Shown piece by piece: positions 24,181-36,822 of a stretch of 64,000 nt of DNA. Source of the DNA: Xylona heveae TC161. Lineage: Eukaryota; Ascomycota; Xylonomycetes; Xylonales; Xylonaceae. A program made the translations under genes and the position numbers. The notes beneath the pieces are model-generated. The model was not told the origin of the DNA. It saw only the letters and a program-made list of their open reading frames with translations, and did not search any database. The stretch spans positions 248,001 through 312,000 of the forward strand of contig NW_017264194.1 in the NCBI RefSeq assembly GCF_001619985.1. Direction: 5' to 3'. Each line of letters begins with the position of its first letter. Within the stretch, counting starts at the first letter, position 1.

Positions 24181-25428
24181 TCACAACTTGGGTATGAACA
24201 TGGGAGTGTTCTTCTTCCACTCCTGGTAATCCTTCCGATCTCCATACCGCTTGTCATATTTCTCTTCGCTGAGAGGCACGCCCGAGACCTGGTAACGACG
24301 AGTGGTCAATTTTCGAATCAGGCGTCCACAAGTTGCAGAACATACCTTTAGCAGCAGAAAGCTCACAAATGCCGGGCTGGCGCCTGCCATTGCGAGGGCA
24401 AGCACCCTACCCCCAAGCGCGCCTGACAGACCCATACCTGCCTGGCCTATGTTGCTCATCAACACACCACCAGCAAGGGTCGCAATACCCGTCCATAGAG
24501 TACTCTCTCCAAAGTAATTGGGGTGGCGACTCTTCCCCCAGAGTCCTCGCGTCAGAAATTCTTCTTCGTGTTTCTTCTCTTTCTTCTCTTGCATCCACTT
24601 GCTCTTTTGTCTGTCTGCTGTGACCTCGAAGCTCAAACCGCCTACGTAAAGTAGGATGCCGAGAATGTCTGTAAGGCCAATTGCGGGGAGAGCTGCCAAT
24701 GCAGTTGCAGGCACCGCGTTAACAGAAAGAACCGGAAGTAAGCACAGGGAAACCCAGGTAGCTTGAGCAATAAAAGCTCCGGAAAATTTGGGAGCCGAGT
24801 TTCGGATGCTGTCGAATCTAGAATCCTTTCCTTCTGCATTTATCCGCTGGAAAAGGAACGATCCAACTGTAGCTCAGTTCATTAGAGAAAAGACAAAATA
24901 AAAGGTTTTAAAGGGTTCTTTCATCTCTGGACTCACGTCTACAGGCCCAGATCGTAACAGCGGCGCTCAGGAAAACCTGCCGCCAGTTGAAAATTGAACT
25001 GCTTGCAGCAGCAGTTCCAGTGATGCTAGCCCATAGGCTCGGCCAGGCCGGTTTCACTGCCCCAGTAAGAGAGGCAGCAGCACGGGCACGAAGGGTTGGA
25101 AGATACAAGCTCAAGGCGGTACAGGAGAGGTAGGTGATAGACCCGGAGAGATCATAAAAGCGTTCAGAGCCAGCCAGAATAGAGGGAATGGCAACGGCAG
25201 CTTGGATCGTATAGGCCAATGCAATGGGTGGAACGAGATTACGCAGAAACGGATTCCGGAAATCCGTCAAACGGAGAATGGAATTTAAGAGGGGAACCAT
25301 TTTTGCAATCCACAGGCATGCAACATCTGGTGAGCAAAAGCGAAGGGGAAAAGGTTTAAGTAGTACCCATCCTCAATTGCACCTTTGTCTTTTGCATTGA
25401 CAATGTCATGCGGGGAGAAAGGCGGCAT
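24181..25428 (-). CDS. DUF1295 steroid-reductase-like membrane protein
   Basis: A multi-span membrane protein of the DUF1295/steroid oxidoreductase superfamily. My model has four exons (25383-25428, 24937-25326, 24346-24866, 24181-24288), 354 residues. The signature lies in exon 3: GLSFEVTADRQKSKW, then TRGLWGKSRHPNYFGE with the paired HPNYFGE motif of ICMT/sterol-reductase-like enzymes. The end is the SGVPLSEEKYDKRYG block. The last intron (57 nt) has no stop and is a multiple of three, so retention adds 19 residues inside LLLK/VSG; I splice it because the family reads LLLKVSG there. The first exon is less certain: translation could instead begin at the ATG at 25298-25300, giving 330 residues. 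The substrate is unknown; NADPH-linked lipid reduction is a family-based guess. Confidence 0.85.
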
Positions 25429-26844
25429 TGTTTTGAGCGCGGGCGTTAACTGAAAACAGACCAGATTTGGGGCTGACAAGAGCTTCTATGACGACACCAC
25501 TCAGGATAAGCAATAGCGTGTTGGACAACGTCGACTGGACCGTTGGCATGAAGATTTTTTTATTTCTGCAGTGATGCAAAAACAAATACCTGAAATGGAA
25601 CTAATGGGACATATATGACCCTTAATTGTCCAAGCGATACTTGCTTTGAAGTTCAGCCGCTTGGCGATGAAGTTTACATGAATGGACCCTTAGAAGGTGT
25701 CACAGCTGCCGTGGTCTCGCTCTTTGCTCTGAATGCGGTAACTTCCTTAACCGGGCCATCGCCCCAGGGTCGCCGACTGTCAGGTAAATACAGTATTGCA
25801 TTCGCGTTGCATAAGGTATGACTAGAATTTACTGATCAAAAGGGATCACTTTACGAGGTTTGAAGACAAGAAAATATACTTTTGGTAGATGAGAAGATCC
25901 GCTACAATAATACCCTGAACCGTTGGAAAATCAGGTACACCGTAACTTAGGAAGCTACTCCGACGTTCCTTCTTCACCGCACAGAGCGAATTAGGCTGCG
26001 GTTGTTGCTGCATGTGGCTTCCGGAGTAATTAGGTACAATGAACGGGTTCCTTGAGCTAATGGATGCCTAAAGTCCCTTCCCCGCCAGCCATCGACGGCG
26101 CTACTGTACACCTTCTACACTTTACCCCAATGGATGATCAAGTGAAAGAATTCCATCCCACCAGAATAAAAAAAAAAGCTAAAGGAAAAGATGGCCCTGA
26201 TTAATGCTTCACATTTATTGCAATATTGCTGAAAAGGAGTTCAATGATCAAGTAGATGCGAAGACAACAGTGTATGGGTAGAATTAGCCGTACAGGGGTC
26301 CTCGATTCATGTGATGGTAGAGAGCAAACGACCAATTGGTGGCTGAAACCATACCCTGGGGAAGTCCCCATCACCTCCCGCGTCGCAACCGTAGACGTGC
26401 CGTGCAAGCTACATATGAGACCTCATTGCTAAACCCTCCTTCCAACCATACTATTTGGTTTGAAGTACAAGATTCTGCATCTCTGCTGCTTCCTTTCCAT
26501 GAGTGCACTGAATTCGTGCACCCAGTGTGCACTCCTTCGGCCTTGATCCATGATTGCTGACCCCTCGTTGTCTTCCAAATCAGCCTCTCGTCCTCCACGG
26601 CTATCCGCAAGCAAAAGTATTCGAGGATCAAGCGTCTCTCTCTTAGTTCTTGCAAAATATTATACTCACTATAGATAATCGTCTCTACTTCCTCTCAGAA
26701 ACTCGACTTCTGTTCAATTGCATGCCTGTCCAGCTCCACGCTCTTTACGCCGCTTCCGCATCAACGCTACCCTCGTAATCACAACATCTATTCTTATGCC
26801 ATATCAAGCTTTCTTGCTTCGTTACGGAAAGTTTCTATGTGATA
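25429..26844. promoter_or_regulatory. Divergent intergenic region
   Basis: 1.4 kb between the DUF1295 gene and the carboxypeptidase gene. Only short frames are open. The last 300 bp contain C/T-rich segments and TCTACTTCC-like stretches expected of a promoter. No mobile element seen. Confidence 0.5.
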
Positions 26845-29183
26845 ATGTTTAATCAAATGGTAAATTCCTTGTCTGGGGCTTATCTTACATAATTTACATT
26901 TCTCAACAAGCTAATTCTCGGGAATAGTTGCATCCCGCTTCCACGGCCTTGGCTGCGACCTGGGCGCTAGCACTTCTCTTTGCTCCGGTTTCTCAGGCGC
27001 AATTTCCGCCTCCAATTACACCAGACTCTAACTTGACAACTATATTATCGCCAGTAAATGGGAACATCTCTATTACCTACAAGTCACCTCCTCCCGGGAC
27101 CTGCACTACTGTGTTTCCCAACCAGAAGCAATACACGGGGCATGTACAACTTCCGCCATATACGCTCGCTCCCGTCCAGCAGAATTACTCGATCAATACT
27201 TTCTTTTGGTTTGTCGAGGCTCGGGAATCTCCAGAAACAGCCCCTCTAACGATCTGGCTTAATGGCGGACCGGGTGGCAGTAGTATGATGGGAATGTTTC
27301 AAGAAAACGGACCCTGCGAAGTTGTGGAGCTGGGATTGAATGAATGGGGCACCAAGGCTCGAGATTGGGGCTGGGACAGAAGCTCTAACATGCTCTATGT
27401 TGACCAGGTATGCCTCGAAAGCATACTGCCCTTCTAGAACGACCTTTTTGCTCACTCGTGCGCCAGCCCAATCAAGTAGGCTTCTCATACGATATACCAA
27501 CGAATGTGTCTCTCGACCTCCTTCGTAACAATTACGTCGAACCTCCAACACAATTGCCTTCGGGAGCGCAACCATACGCCTTTTTAAACGGCACGTTTGG
27601 TTCGATGCAGAATTACACAACCGCCAACACAACTGAAATTGCAGCCTACTCTATCTGGCACATGCTTCAAGGCTTTTTGGGATCATTTCCTCAATACAAT
27701 CCAGGATTTCGGATTGACACAAACGAGACTTCACCGGCGGGAGTGAATCTGTTTGCAGAAAGTTACGGGGGCAAATACGGCCCGGGCTTTGCTTCTGTCT
27801 GGGAAGAACAAAACATGAGGCGCATGAACGGATCTCTTCCACAGAATGGCACGCTGGAAATCCAATTACAAGCACTGGGTATCGTAAACGGCTGCATCGA
27901 TGATCTCATCCAGGCGCCTTTCTACCCTTACATGGCCTATAATAATAGCTACGGCATAAAAGCAATTAGCGCATCTGCGGCGCAGAATGCGCTCGACAGC
28001 TTCAGTGCACCAGGAGGTTGTCGCGATGCTATTTTGGCATGTCGCAAGGCTGTAGCGGAACAAGATCCGAACAATGACGGCAACGTGCCTGACGTCAATG
28101 ATCTCTGTATCGATGCAGAAGCCATTTGCCAGACAAATGTCACCGATCCCTATACTGTATCAAATCGAGGGCAGTATGACATTCGACACATGAACCCTGA
28201 TCCGTTTCCCCCAGGCGAATATCGAGAATATCTGAACCAGGGAAATTTCCTCGCGGCGATTGGGGCTCGAACAAACTATTCGGAGGTTAGCAATTTTGTA
28301 AATGGCGTTTTCATAACTAGTAAGTCTCATTTCTCCTTTCATCCGACTTCTTCTCCTCCTAGTCCATACTCACTCTAGTATCTGTACAGCTGGCGATCCT
28401 GAAAGAGGAGACCAGATCTCCCAGCTCGCTTACCTTCTTTCCAAAGGCGTCCGGGTAGCGCTCATTTATGGTGATGCGGACTATATTTGCAATTGGTATG
28501 GCGGTCAAGCAGCTTCCTTCGCTGTCGCGCAAGCATCGAACTACACGCCATTCTACAATGCAGGCTATGCAGATATTCAGGTGAATCAGTCTTATATTGG
28601 TGGCGCCGTCCGTCAATACGGGAACTTGTCTTTTTCGCGAGTCTATGACGCCGGCCACCTTGTCCCGGCCTACCAGCCGGAAACCGCATTCACCGTGTTT
28701 ACTCGAATTATTCAAGGCACGAATATTGCTACTGGAGAGACTGTCAATTTGACAAACTTTGGGACGACTGGTAATGCGAATGCGACTCATACCAACAAAG
28801 CCGGGCCAGCCCCCAGTCCAACTTGTTGGATTCGAGCCATCGAAGATACTTGCACGGACCAGCAGAAAGTCATGATCATGAATGGACAAGGTGTGGTTAT
28901 CAATGGCGTACTGTATGACAAAGCGAGCGATTGGAGCTCGCCAGCATCAACAGCAACGTCCAACGTTGGAGTTCCTGGTTCTTATCCTACAACCAAGACG
29001 GAAACTTCAGTCGTCACTCAGACTGCATCGGCAACAGTGACGTCCAGTATGCCGACCGGCGTGTACGTTGCGAGCGGGACGTCATCAAATGGGATGAAGA
29101 ATGGGTCATTCTCTCTGGCGCCTGGATGGGCTCTACTTGGCTCACTTGTTTTAATGCTTTCCATGTCGTTTTACGGAATCTAA
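26845..29183 (+). CDS. Secreted serine carboxypeptidase S10, probably GPI-anchored
   Basis: A peptidase family S10 enzyme that removes C-terminal residues from peptides outside the cell. Four exons (26845-26859, 26928-27407, 27467-28319, 28390-29183) give 713 residues. The tiny first exon MFNQM joins LHPASTALAATWALALLFAP, together a signal peptide. Catalytic elements: the oxyanion strand TIWLNGGPGGSSMMG, nucleophile Ser in AESYGGKYGP, Asp in YGDADYICNWYG, and His in DAGHLVPAYQPE. Many NxS/T sites and conserved cysteines (for example CIDDLIQAPF) fit a secreted glycoprotein. After a Ser/Thr-rich stalk the C-terminus ends SFSLAPGWALLGSLVLMLS plus a few residues, a GPI-anchor signal. The Glu-Ser pair of the acid-type active site is replaced by Ala-Glu-Ser here, as in carboxypeptidase S1 relatives. 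Confidence 0.93.
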
Positions 29184-30110
29184 AATAGAAGCTGCCATTT
29201 CATTTCTAGCCGGAACATAGGCGTATGGGTGGGCATATCACTGATCTTGTTTGTCATGGCATCTGACTGCAAAAGTTTTGACTGAAGAAATTTGAAATAG
29301 AGATATTTGAAAGGCAAATATGAATATATTTACGGAGTATCTAAATTCCTCTTCTGATGTATCGGAAAGCATTTCAGAACTCGTGCAGAGTGCGGCATTT
29401 GCCGGGTGCACAGGCACTGATACCCACCAACAATTCTGGAGCCTTCTAGCGGTCGTTTAGGAGCGCAGTATTTGTACCTGAAAATCCGAGCACAACTTCG
29501 TGTTCTATTTGACAACATCTGTTTAATGAACCTCTTCGCTCTCTTCTGCCCTTTCCTACTCCCTTCTATCTGCTAACCTTAGCTTCAACATTTTACACTG
29601 TTGATTTAGTCTTTCTAATCAAGGTTTTGAAGTGTTCAATCTCTTTTCGAATTCTCATTCGATCCAACTGTCATCCTCACATCAGGTACGCTTTCTTTAC
29701 CCATATCCCAGTCAACACAAAACAACATCCCGAGTATCATACTTTCCCTTTTTTTGTGATGAAAATTCCAGCTGGCACCAGTCCGAGATAGACTTGTACT
29801 CTTCTTGATGCGGATAAGCTGTTTGCGGGAGATTTGCTATCTCCTTAGTTTCTGAATTCACCTGTTAATCATCAATCATTCGCTGCTTATGATTCTGAGC
29901 AATGAACCAAAAGCTAACGATCAACCCCCGTGGGTCATTTAGGTGTGAAAATCTGAGCAGAGGTCGACTGAAAGATAAATTTGGGCTCGAATATTGTTTT
30001 AAGCGCTGGGCTGGGACCTTTTCTGAGTCATTCAGCGGGCACAGGCAGACGAACGACTCCTCATCACTGTAGATAGACAAGACGTAAAAAACTCCGGTTT
30101 CTTATCCAAG
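29184..30110. promoter_or_regulatory. Intergenic region and aha1 promoter
   Basis: No gene seen. A TACGGAGTA 9-mer lies at 29331-29339. Pyrimidine-rich blocks at about 29530-29760 probably belong to the aha1 promoter. Confidence 0.5.
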
Positions 30111-31399
30111 ATGGTTCTTCACAACCCCAACAATTGGCACTGGGTCAACAAGGATGTCTCAGGCTGGGCGAGAGAATACCTCGAGACGACCCTGAAGGGA
30201 ACTTCTGCGGAGGAAAACTCTGTCACTGCTGAGATCACCAAGCTGATCAGTATGGATGGCGACGTCGATGTGAGCCAGCGCAAGGGCAAGGTCATTACGC
30301 TGTTTGATGTGAAGCTTCAATTGGAGTATTCTGGTAGGATTTGCTCCTCTCCCATTTCCCCTTCGCCCATCCAGCCATCGTATAAGCCGTACAAACACCC
30401 ACTACAATGAGGTCACAATTACTGACTCTCTGTCACATTGTAGGCAAGACCAAAGACGAGGAGGATGTCAGCGGCACCATTAAGATCCCCGAGGTGGCTC
30501 ATGACACCGAGGAGGATGAATATGTTGTATGTTATGTTCCCGACGTTTCCTTGTCCCCTCGTGGAATACGCCACTCTTACCCAGGCGTCCTGAAACCCCC
30601 TTCATTTGCCATGCTAATATGCTCCCGCTTCCCCCAGTTTGACATCGACATCTACTCTGAATCCGGCTCCAAGCAACCCGTTAAGGATCTTGTACGATCA
30701 AAGATTGTTCCCCAGCTTCGCCAAAAGCTTTCTCAATTCGGCCCCGCTATTATCAGTGAACATGCGAGGGACCTCCAGCACGCTCCTGGCGTCGACCCCT
30801 CTGCCAGCTTCCGCAGCACCAAATACGTCTCTTCCTCGAGTGTGAACAAGTCTTCGGGCGACAAGCCTGCTGCTGCGAGCACTGCTACTTCGGCTGCTGC
30901 CGGAAAGCTCGTCAATGTCACCAAAGTGACCGATACCGAGGAGTTCCGCACCACCGCTGAGCAGTTGTACCTGACCTTCACCGACCCTCAACGCATTGCT
31001 GCCTTCACTCGCGCCCCTCCCAAGGTGTTTGAGGGTGCCAAAAAGGGCGGCAAGTTTGAGCTGTTTGGTGGCAACGTTGTTGGCGAATATACCGATCTCA
31101 ACGAGCCCACCAAGATTGTCCAGAAATGGCGTCTTCAGCAATGGCCCGCTGGCCACTACTCGACGCTGGAGATCAACTTTGATCAAAACGATGTCGACGC
31201 CGTCACGCTCATGCGTGTCAACTGGGACGGTGTGCCTGTTGGTCAAGAGGACGTGACCAAGCAGAACTGGGGCGAGTACTACGTGGTAGGTTACATTCGT
31301 CCCTTCTGCCATCAATATTTTGTCCATCATCAAAGTACTAATCTATCGTCACAACAGAGGAGCATCAAGACCACCTTCGGCTTCGGCACTGTGCTATGA
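30111..31399 (+). CDS. aha1: Hsp90 ATPase activator Aha1
   Basis: A cytosolic co-chaperone that stimulates the ATPase of Hsp90. Four exons (30111-30333, 30444-30526, 30638-31285, 31358-31399) give 331 residues, close to the 350 of yeast Aha1. The N-terminal Aha1_N domain starts with NPNNWHWVNKDVSGWA, containing the conserved NxNNWHW motif needed for full Hsp90 stimulation; the domain ends with the KIPEVAHD region. A Ser/Ala/Lys-rich linker leads into the C-terminal AHSA1 (START-like) domain: QLYLTFTDPQRIAAFTRAPP, the GGKFELFGGNVVGEY strand pair, QKWRLQQWPAGHYS and the end TTFGFG. Introns are 110, 111 and 72 nt with consistent phases. Heat-shock control is likely but no heat-shock element was located with confidence. 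Confidence 0.95.
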
Positions 31400-32619
31400 A
31401 CGGGTTAAAGCACCAGCATTGGCACTTCTTTTCTTCAACTCTACCCCGCCCGTCTATTTTCCCGCAGACTTTTCCGATCCCGAAGTCCAGGTCACCACGC
31501 TTTCCCCACCATACGACTGTAGCACGCGCCTACTCGCCTGCTAAACGGAACTTTGTTTCCCTGGGCGTCCACCCAACCCTGTCAAGCATCGTTAACATTT
31601 TTTCTCTCAATCCTATTCTCCTTCCATTCCCCGCGTGACCAAACTCAGTCCAATATATCAAAGGAGAATGAAGAACGAAAGCGACGACGACGAGCGATGA
31701 GTCGACGAACGAAATTCTACATTACTTGTTCTGCTGTCCATTTGTTCCCTTATTATTATTATTTTTCTTCTCTTTTTTTCTCTTCTTTTTTTTTTTTAAA
31801 TTCATCCAATCTTAGCGAAAATATAGTGGAGATGGCGTTTTTATTCTAGTCCCTAGTCCCAATTTATCGTCATACTTTGTGGCCTCCTTTTTTCCCCTCC
31901 CAAATTCCAATTTCCAAATATTCCCCCATCCCCGATTCCAAAAAAATATTAATAGAACTGCATTGTGTTCTTTCCAATGTCAACCATCTTTTTACGTGGC
32001 AATTATGTCTCGTACTAACTTCTAGCCCGGCAATATCAAATAATGATCATATTTCAAATCATATCCTTATCCGGCTGCTTCAATTGTGGAGACACGGCAT
32101 CAAGTCTACTGAATAAACGGAGATGACAATTCCATTTAACTTGATCTCGTTATTTCATTTCCCCTCCCCGCTCCCCGCGCTTCCCCGGGTAGCACATCAC
32201 TAGCCATCCACACAGTCGCATGTCCCTCTCTTTTCTGTCTTTTGTAAAGAATGACTTGGTCATACTAATAATAAAACGGATAACAGTTAATAAAATGGGA
32301 CAGATTTCATAAAACGGGATAAAGGTAATACCAAATGGAACAGGGATAATAAAATGGAGTAGACGGAACAGATAATAAAATAAGAACATAGTCAATGGCA
32401 TGGAATGGAATAGAATTTCTAAAATTAAGTGGAATATAAAAGTTCACCTCAATACTATACCTGAAGAGACACATAAATACTTCAAGGGACACACAAATTA
32501 ATAGAGGGCAAAAGAGAGAGAGAGGATAAAAATGAGAATCATATCCGGCATAAGATTATCAATCATGAGCGTTATCAAAGCCTAAACCTATGCATTTATC
32601 ATGACAATGACCTGGAAAA

Positions 32620-32671
<52 letters not shown>

Positions 32672-33289
32672 AAAAAGCGCAATATGCCGAGAAGTTAAAC
32701 GGACGAGGGAAAAGGAAATGCCATGCTCCATGTGAAAGCAAGACTGAGCCAAAAAGTAACGATAAAAAGGGGGGAAGAAAGGGGGCAATTGATAGAGCCG
32801 CTTCGCTACGCGAGCTTGAACTTCTCGAGTAATAGCGAAAAGAGGGCAAAAGCAGAAGCGAGAGGGAGAACCAAAAAAGAAAAAAAAAGCAACAAGTAAG
32901 CCGCCCAATAAAAGGTAAGGGACAAAGTGACAAAAGGGAGAAGAGAAAAACCCACGCCGCAATGCGTACGAAAATGGGAAGGGATATATTTTTTTCGAAG
33001 GAAACCTTGGAAAATGGAAGCAAGAAAGAGTTGTTGCCGAAAATTGTCGAAGAAAGGAGGTCCTGAAAATGCCAAAGACAAGATGCGAGGACGATGCCAA
33101 ACCGGTTCCGCCTGAAATGATCTCAAGAGAAATAAAAGAGCGATTCTCAGAGGATCAGAATGAGAAACGTCAATACCATGTGGCAAGATGAAATGATGGG
33201 AGAAAGTGAAAGGGTATCATGTGTAACGCGTGACCAAGAAGGTCAAGTAGACGCCGGCGGCGAGAGCGTGGTTGGTAACGAGATACGTT
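31400..33289. other. Intergenic region with AG microsatellite
   Basis: About 1.9 kb of AT- and purine-rich sequence between aha1 and the 3' end of the cdc4-like gene. Long minus-strand frames at 32559-33186 are low-complexity Ser/Phe/Leu strings made by purine runs and are not genes. It holds the AG repeat listed separately. Confidence 0.6.
32623..32670 (+). repeat. AG dinucleotide microsatellite (24 units)
   Basis: Perfect AG repeat of 48 bp. Confidence 0.95.
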
Positions 33290-36200
33290 CTAATCTTCTG
33301 TTCCATTATCCAACTCTATGGTTCCGTCTGGGGCATCGGTAATTTCCTTGCCCTTGACGTCAACCACGATGCGTCGGCCTTGCTTTTCGACTGGGAAACC
33401 GTCCCGTGTGGCGCCAAAGTCGAGAATCTAGTGTATAAGTTAGAATATGTAGAGTCATTGGAAGGAAGTGGGGGAAGTAATTAAAATGATAAAACTCACC
33501 TCGATGTAAGTGATGTGATTCCGTTGAACAGCAGCCACACATCGTCTCTCGTCAAATTTGACCTGCCAGACGCAACTCAGATCGGTCAGAAGATCCCGTA
33601 CGTACTCGCCAGTCTGAACATTCCACATCTTCAATGTCCGGTCAGATCCCGAGACGACTTTTTGACCATCATGCTGAAAGCAAGTAATAGCACCGGTGTG
33701 AGCGCTGAGCGTGTTCTTCCAGTGGCCAGTTTCCGGATCCCAGATGCGCAGAGTCGAATCGGCAGCCGCAGAAACAAGTCGGTCGTCCTTGAGATCGAGG
33801 AGACCCACCAAGGAAGTGTGGCCTTCGAGATTAAACAAGAGCGAGCCAGTCTCAAGCGACCAGACCTTTACCAAATAGTCCATCGAACCACTGATGCAGC
33901 GATTGCGCTTGTGGTCCAGCACGACGCTATATACCTTCTGCGTGTGACCCGTCAATCGGTGCAGCGTCTCGCCCGTGGAGATTTTCCACACACGCACAGT
34001 GCAGTCGTAGCTTCCGCTAACGAGCGTGTCACCATGCGCGGCGATCGCGCGAACCGAGTGATGGTGGCCAGTCAAGGCTCGGACGAAGAAGGGGTTTTCG
34101 GCGTCATTTGCCGAAGGACCAGTTTGGAAAAGGGTGGCATCGCCCGGCTGGGGGAGCTTCCATACGCGCAGACTCGAATCACGAGAGCCAGTAATAATCA
34201 GGGGTTGCTTTGGCATCATGATGGGTCTGCCCTCCGAAGTGCGGCCGACTTCAGTGGGCATCAGGATTTGGAGGCAGCGAACCGTCGAAGTGTGACCCTG
34301 GAATATCTGCGTGCAGACGCCTCTTTCGATATCCCAAATGCGAACCGAACGATCCGTGGATCCAGAAACCAGAACGTTTCCTTCATACTGCAATGCCCAG
34401 ACGCCACCCTCGTGACCCTCGAGTTTTGTCCTCAACGCGCCGGTGGCGGTATCGTATACGTTGATGTTCGTGTCGTCGCTGCCGGTGAGAATCTTGTCCG
34501 TGTCAAATTGCAGACACGTCACGACATTCCGCGGGTGGGCGCGAAAAGCCAAATGGCTTGGCCTCGACTTGCGATCCATCCAATTTCTTCTGATGATATG
34601 GTGTCGTCGGTAGATGGATTTGAAGAGATGCAGGTTTTTGAGGCTCGGTAAGCCGATGGGAGGATTTGGAACAGCTAGAGCAGCAGCGCCTGCGGCAGCA
34701 TAAGGGCCTTCAGTGGCAGCAAGCTGATCGAGATATCCGTCAAATTGTGCCCTCTCGGCCGACTCTCTAGCAGTGCTCTTTCGTTTAGGTTGCCGGCGAG
34801 TGGCTGCCTTGGGGGCTGCTGCCTTGCGCTTACGTCTCGTGCTTGATGGGGTAGCGGCGGCAGAAGCGACCTCCGCGGCGCCGACTAATGTGGCGGACGC
34901 GACCGAGTTCGCTAACGACGTTGTTGACCACTCGCTGTCTGAGCCTATTGCTGCACCGAGATCCCTCTCAAAATCATGCCCACCACTGGGGTGTTGCCAT
35001 CCCCAGCCTTCCTTGATAGCACGTTTAAGTTCTCCATCGGGAAGCGTGTAGCCGTTGCCGTCGAATAAATCCTTCCAAGCCTTCTCATCCGAATTGATAA
35101 TGTGCCGCCATTTCTTGGATACCTGGGCGGCACGGCACAGGCTCTTCAGATCTAGATATCGGACAATATTCAGACTCAACTCAAGAGGTAGAAGACCCAA
35201 AAAGTCGCACTTGAGTGCTGGATTGACTGTCTCCGCCACAAAGTGCAATGTAGATTTAGCACACCGACGCAGGAGCTGGTACATGATATACGTCTTCATT
35301 TCGTCGGCCATGACATCGAAGGAGTCCAACATTGTGGGGATATCCATCAATGTAGGCGTAGAAAGTTGTTGCTGATTTGCAGGGTCGCTCGAAACGGCCT
35401 TTTGCTCGACGAGATCGCCCTTTTCTTCCGTAGACGTAGATAGCCAATCGGAGTTTGTCGATTGAGTCGGATACTTTGGGGAGAGCGGTAATGCGACTTG
35501 AGTGTCCTCGGGCTCGTACAGCGAAGGCGCATCAACATCGTCATTGTTTCCCAGATTTGCGGCAGCCGTGACCGGGGAAAGGCTCGGGCTAGGCAGGCTA
35601 AGATCTTGTGCTGCCGTGGTATCGAGTAAAGCAAGGCGGGCGGCACGAGTTCGATGGGATGGGCCCCTCGAGGCTCCATTCAGAGTACTCAGATCCTCCT
35701 CCGTATCTGGTGTAGCGGTGCCAGCGGGATTGACAGTCATGGAAGATGTAGGCCGTTCTTCGACCGCCGCTGTCTCCGCATTGCCCAAAGTTTCCTGAGA
35801 CATGCCCGTCTCGTCACCCGAGCCACCCTCGCCATAGGCCGGTGCGTCGAGGCTTGTAGATGATTCGGGATCCGATTTGAGATCGAAAAGGGAAGAATTC
35901 TGAAGTTGAGAAGGTTGCGATGCAAATCGCCGCGAGGAGCTGCGTTGCGAGCGGCTCACATCGGATTGGCTGGCGATGCCAGGATCTGTCTCCGGCGTTG
36001 CGGGAGGCTTGGTTGTCCTCGAGTGAGCGAGTCTCTTCTCCAGTCGGTCATTCCTCGCTTGTAGCACCGGGACGCCGCCTGAGACGTCCCGGCGACTGCT
36101 ATGCGTTCGTTGTAATTTGGCAATGTTGGCGGCCTCTGAGATCGAAACGGGAGAGGCGGAGCGTTTTCGAGAGCGCACAAGAGGTTGTTGGGGGGCAGCA

Positions 36201-36822
36201 GCAAGGCGAGCCGGCGATGCTGCTGGCCGAGAATGGCGTGTTCGAGGTGTTTCGAATCGTGGCTCAGTCTTGGTGACTGTTCGGAGCGTGCCGTTTGATG
36301 CGCGAAGGGATGATTCCTCCTGTATCATCTACAAGTACCAGTCAGCCCATGAGTCCTTTTCTTCCAGTTGTCATCGATTCAAGTCTAGTGAAGAAGTGCA
36401 ACCTTTTCAAGATCATCAGTGGGATCGTCGGCTTCACGAAAAAAAGTTGGCATTCCGCCATGATTGAAACAAAATCGTCGAATGGAACTGGGCGTCGGCG
36501 AAGCGGCTAGAGGATAGAGTTTGGGATCCAGCTCGTCGACATTTCGAGGCGGCCGAATCATGAGGGGAGGAAAAGAAGTCGTAGTTGTCGTCGTAGTCGT
36601 CACAATCGTTGTCTGTGTGGCTGGAGCGTAGGAAAATTGACCGAGCGTGCCATAAGGCGGCACTTCCGTGAGTTGCCCCGTCGGTGTTGTCAAGGAAGAT
36701 TTCTGCATGGCAGGGGATGCAGCTACAGCGGCAGAGGAGGTGGAGGCAAAGGGCCGATTCTCTTTCCTCGAGGAGCCCAGCCCATCATGGCCGGCTCTCA
36801 CAGAACGCAGCGGGGGCTCCAT
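33290..36822 (-). CDS. cdc4: F-box/WD40 ubiquitin-ligase subunit, Cdc4-type
   Basis: Substrate receptor of an SCF ubiquitin ligase; Cdc4 family members bind phosphorylated degrons of cell-cycle regulators in the nucleus. Three exons (36403-36822, 33500-36328, 33290-33427) give 1128 residues; introns are 74 and 72 nt. The N-terminal half is Ser/Thr/Arg-rich and disordered, with basic runs usable as nuclear signals. The F-box is near residue 520 (LLPLELSLNIVRYLDLKSL). A basic linker (RRKRKAAAPK) precedes eight WD40 blades, among them KILTGSDDTNINVYD, VLVSGSTDRSVRIWD, LIITGSRDSSLRVWK, TLVSGSYDCTVRVWK, CISGSMDYLVKVWS, LVSAAADSTLRIWD and VVSGSDRTLKMWN. The blade arginines that read phosphodegrons are present. 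The last exon, LDFGATRDGFP, matches the end of fungal Cdc4 proteins. Pop1/Pop2-like paralogues are the alternative. Confidence 0.9.

Noticed and set aside
32559-33186. Overlapping minus-strand ORFs of 126-170 codons
   Set aside because: Composition is Ser/Leu/Phe strings produced by a purine-rich stretch and the AG repeat; no protein features.
33515-34651. Plus-strand ORF of 378 codons
   Set aside because: Antisense to the WD40 repeats of the Cdc4-like gene, whose motifs are unmistakable.
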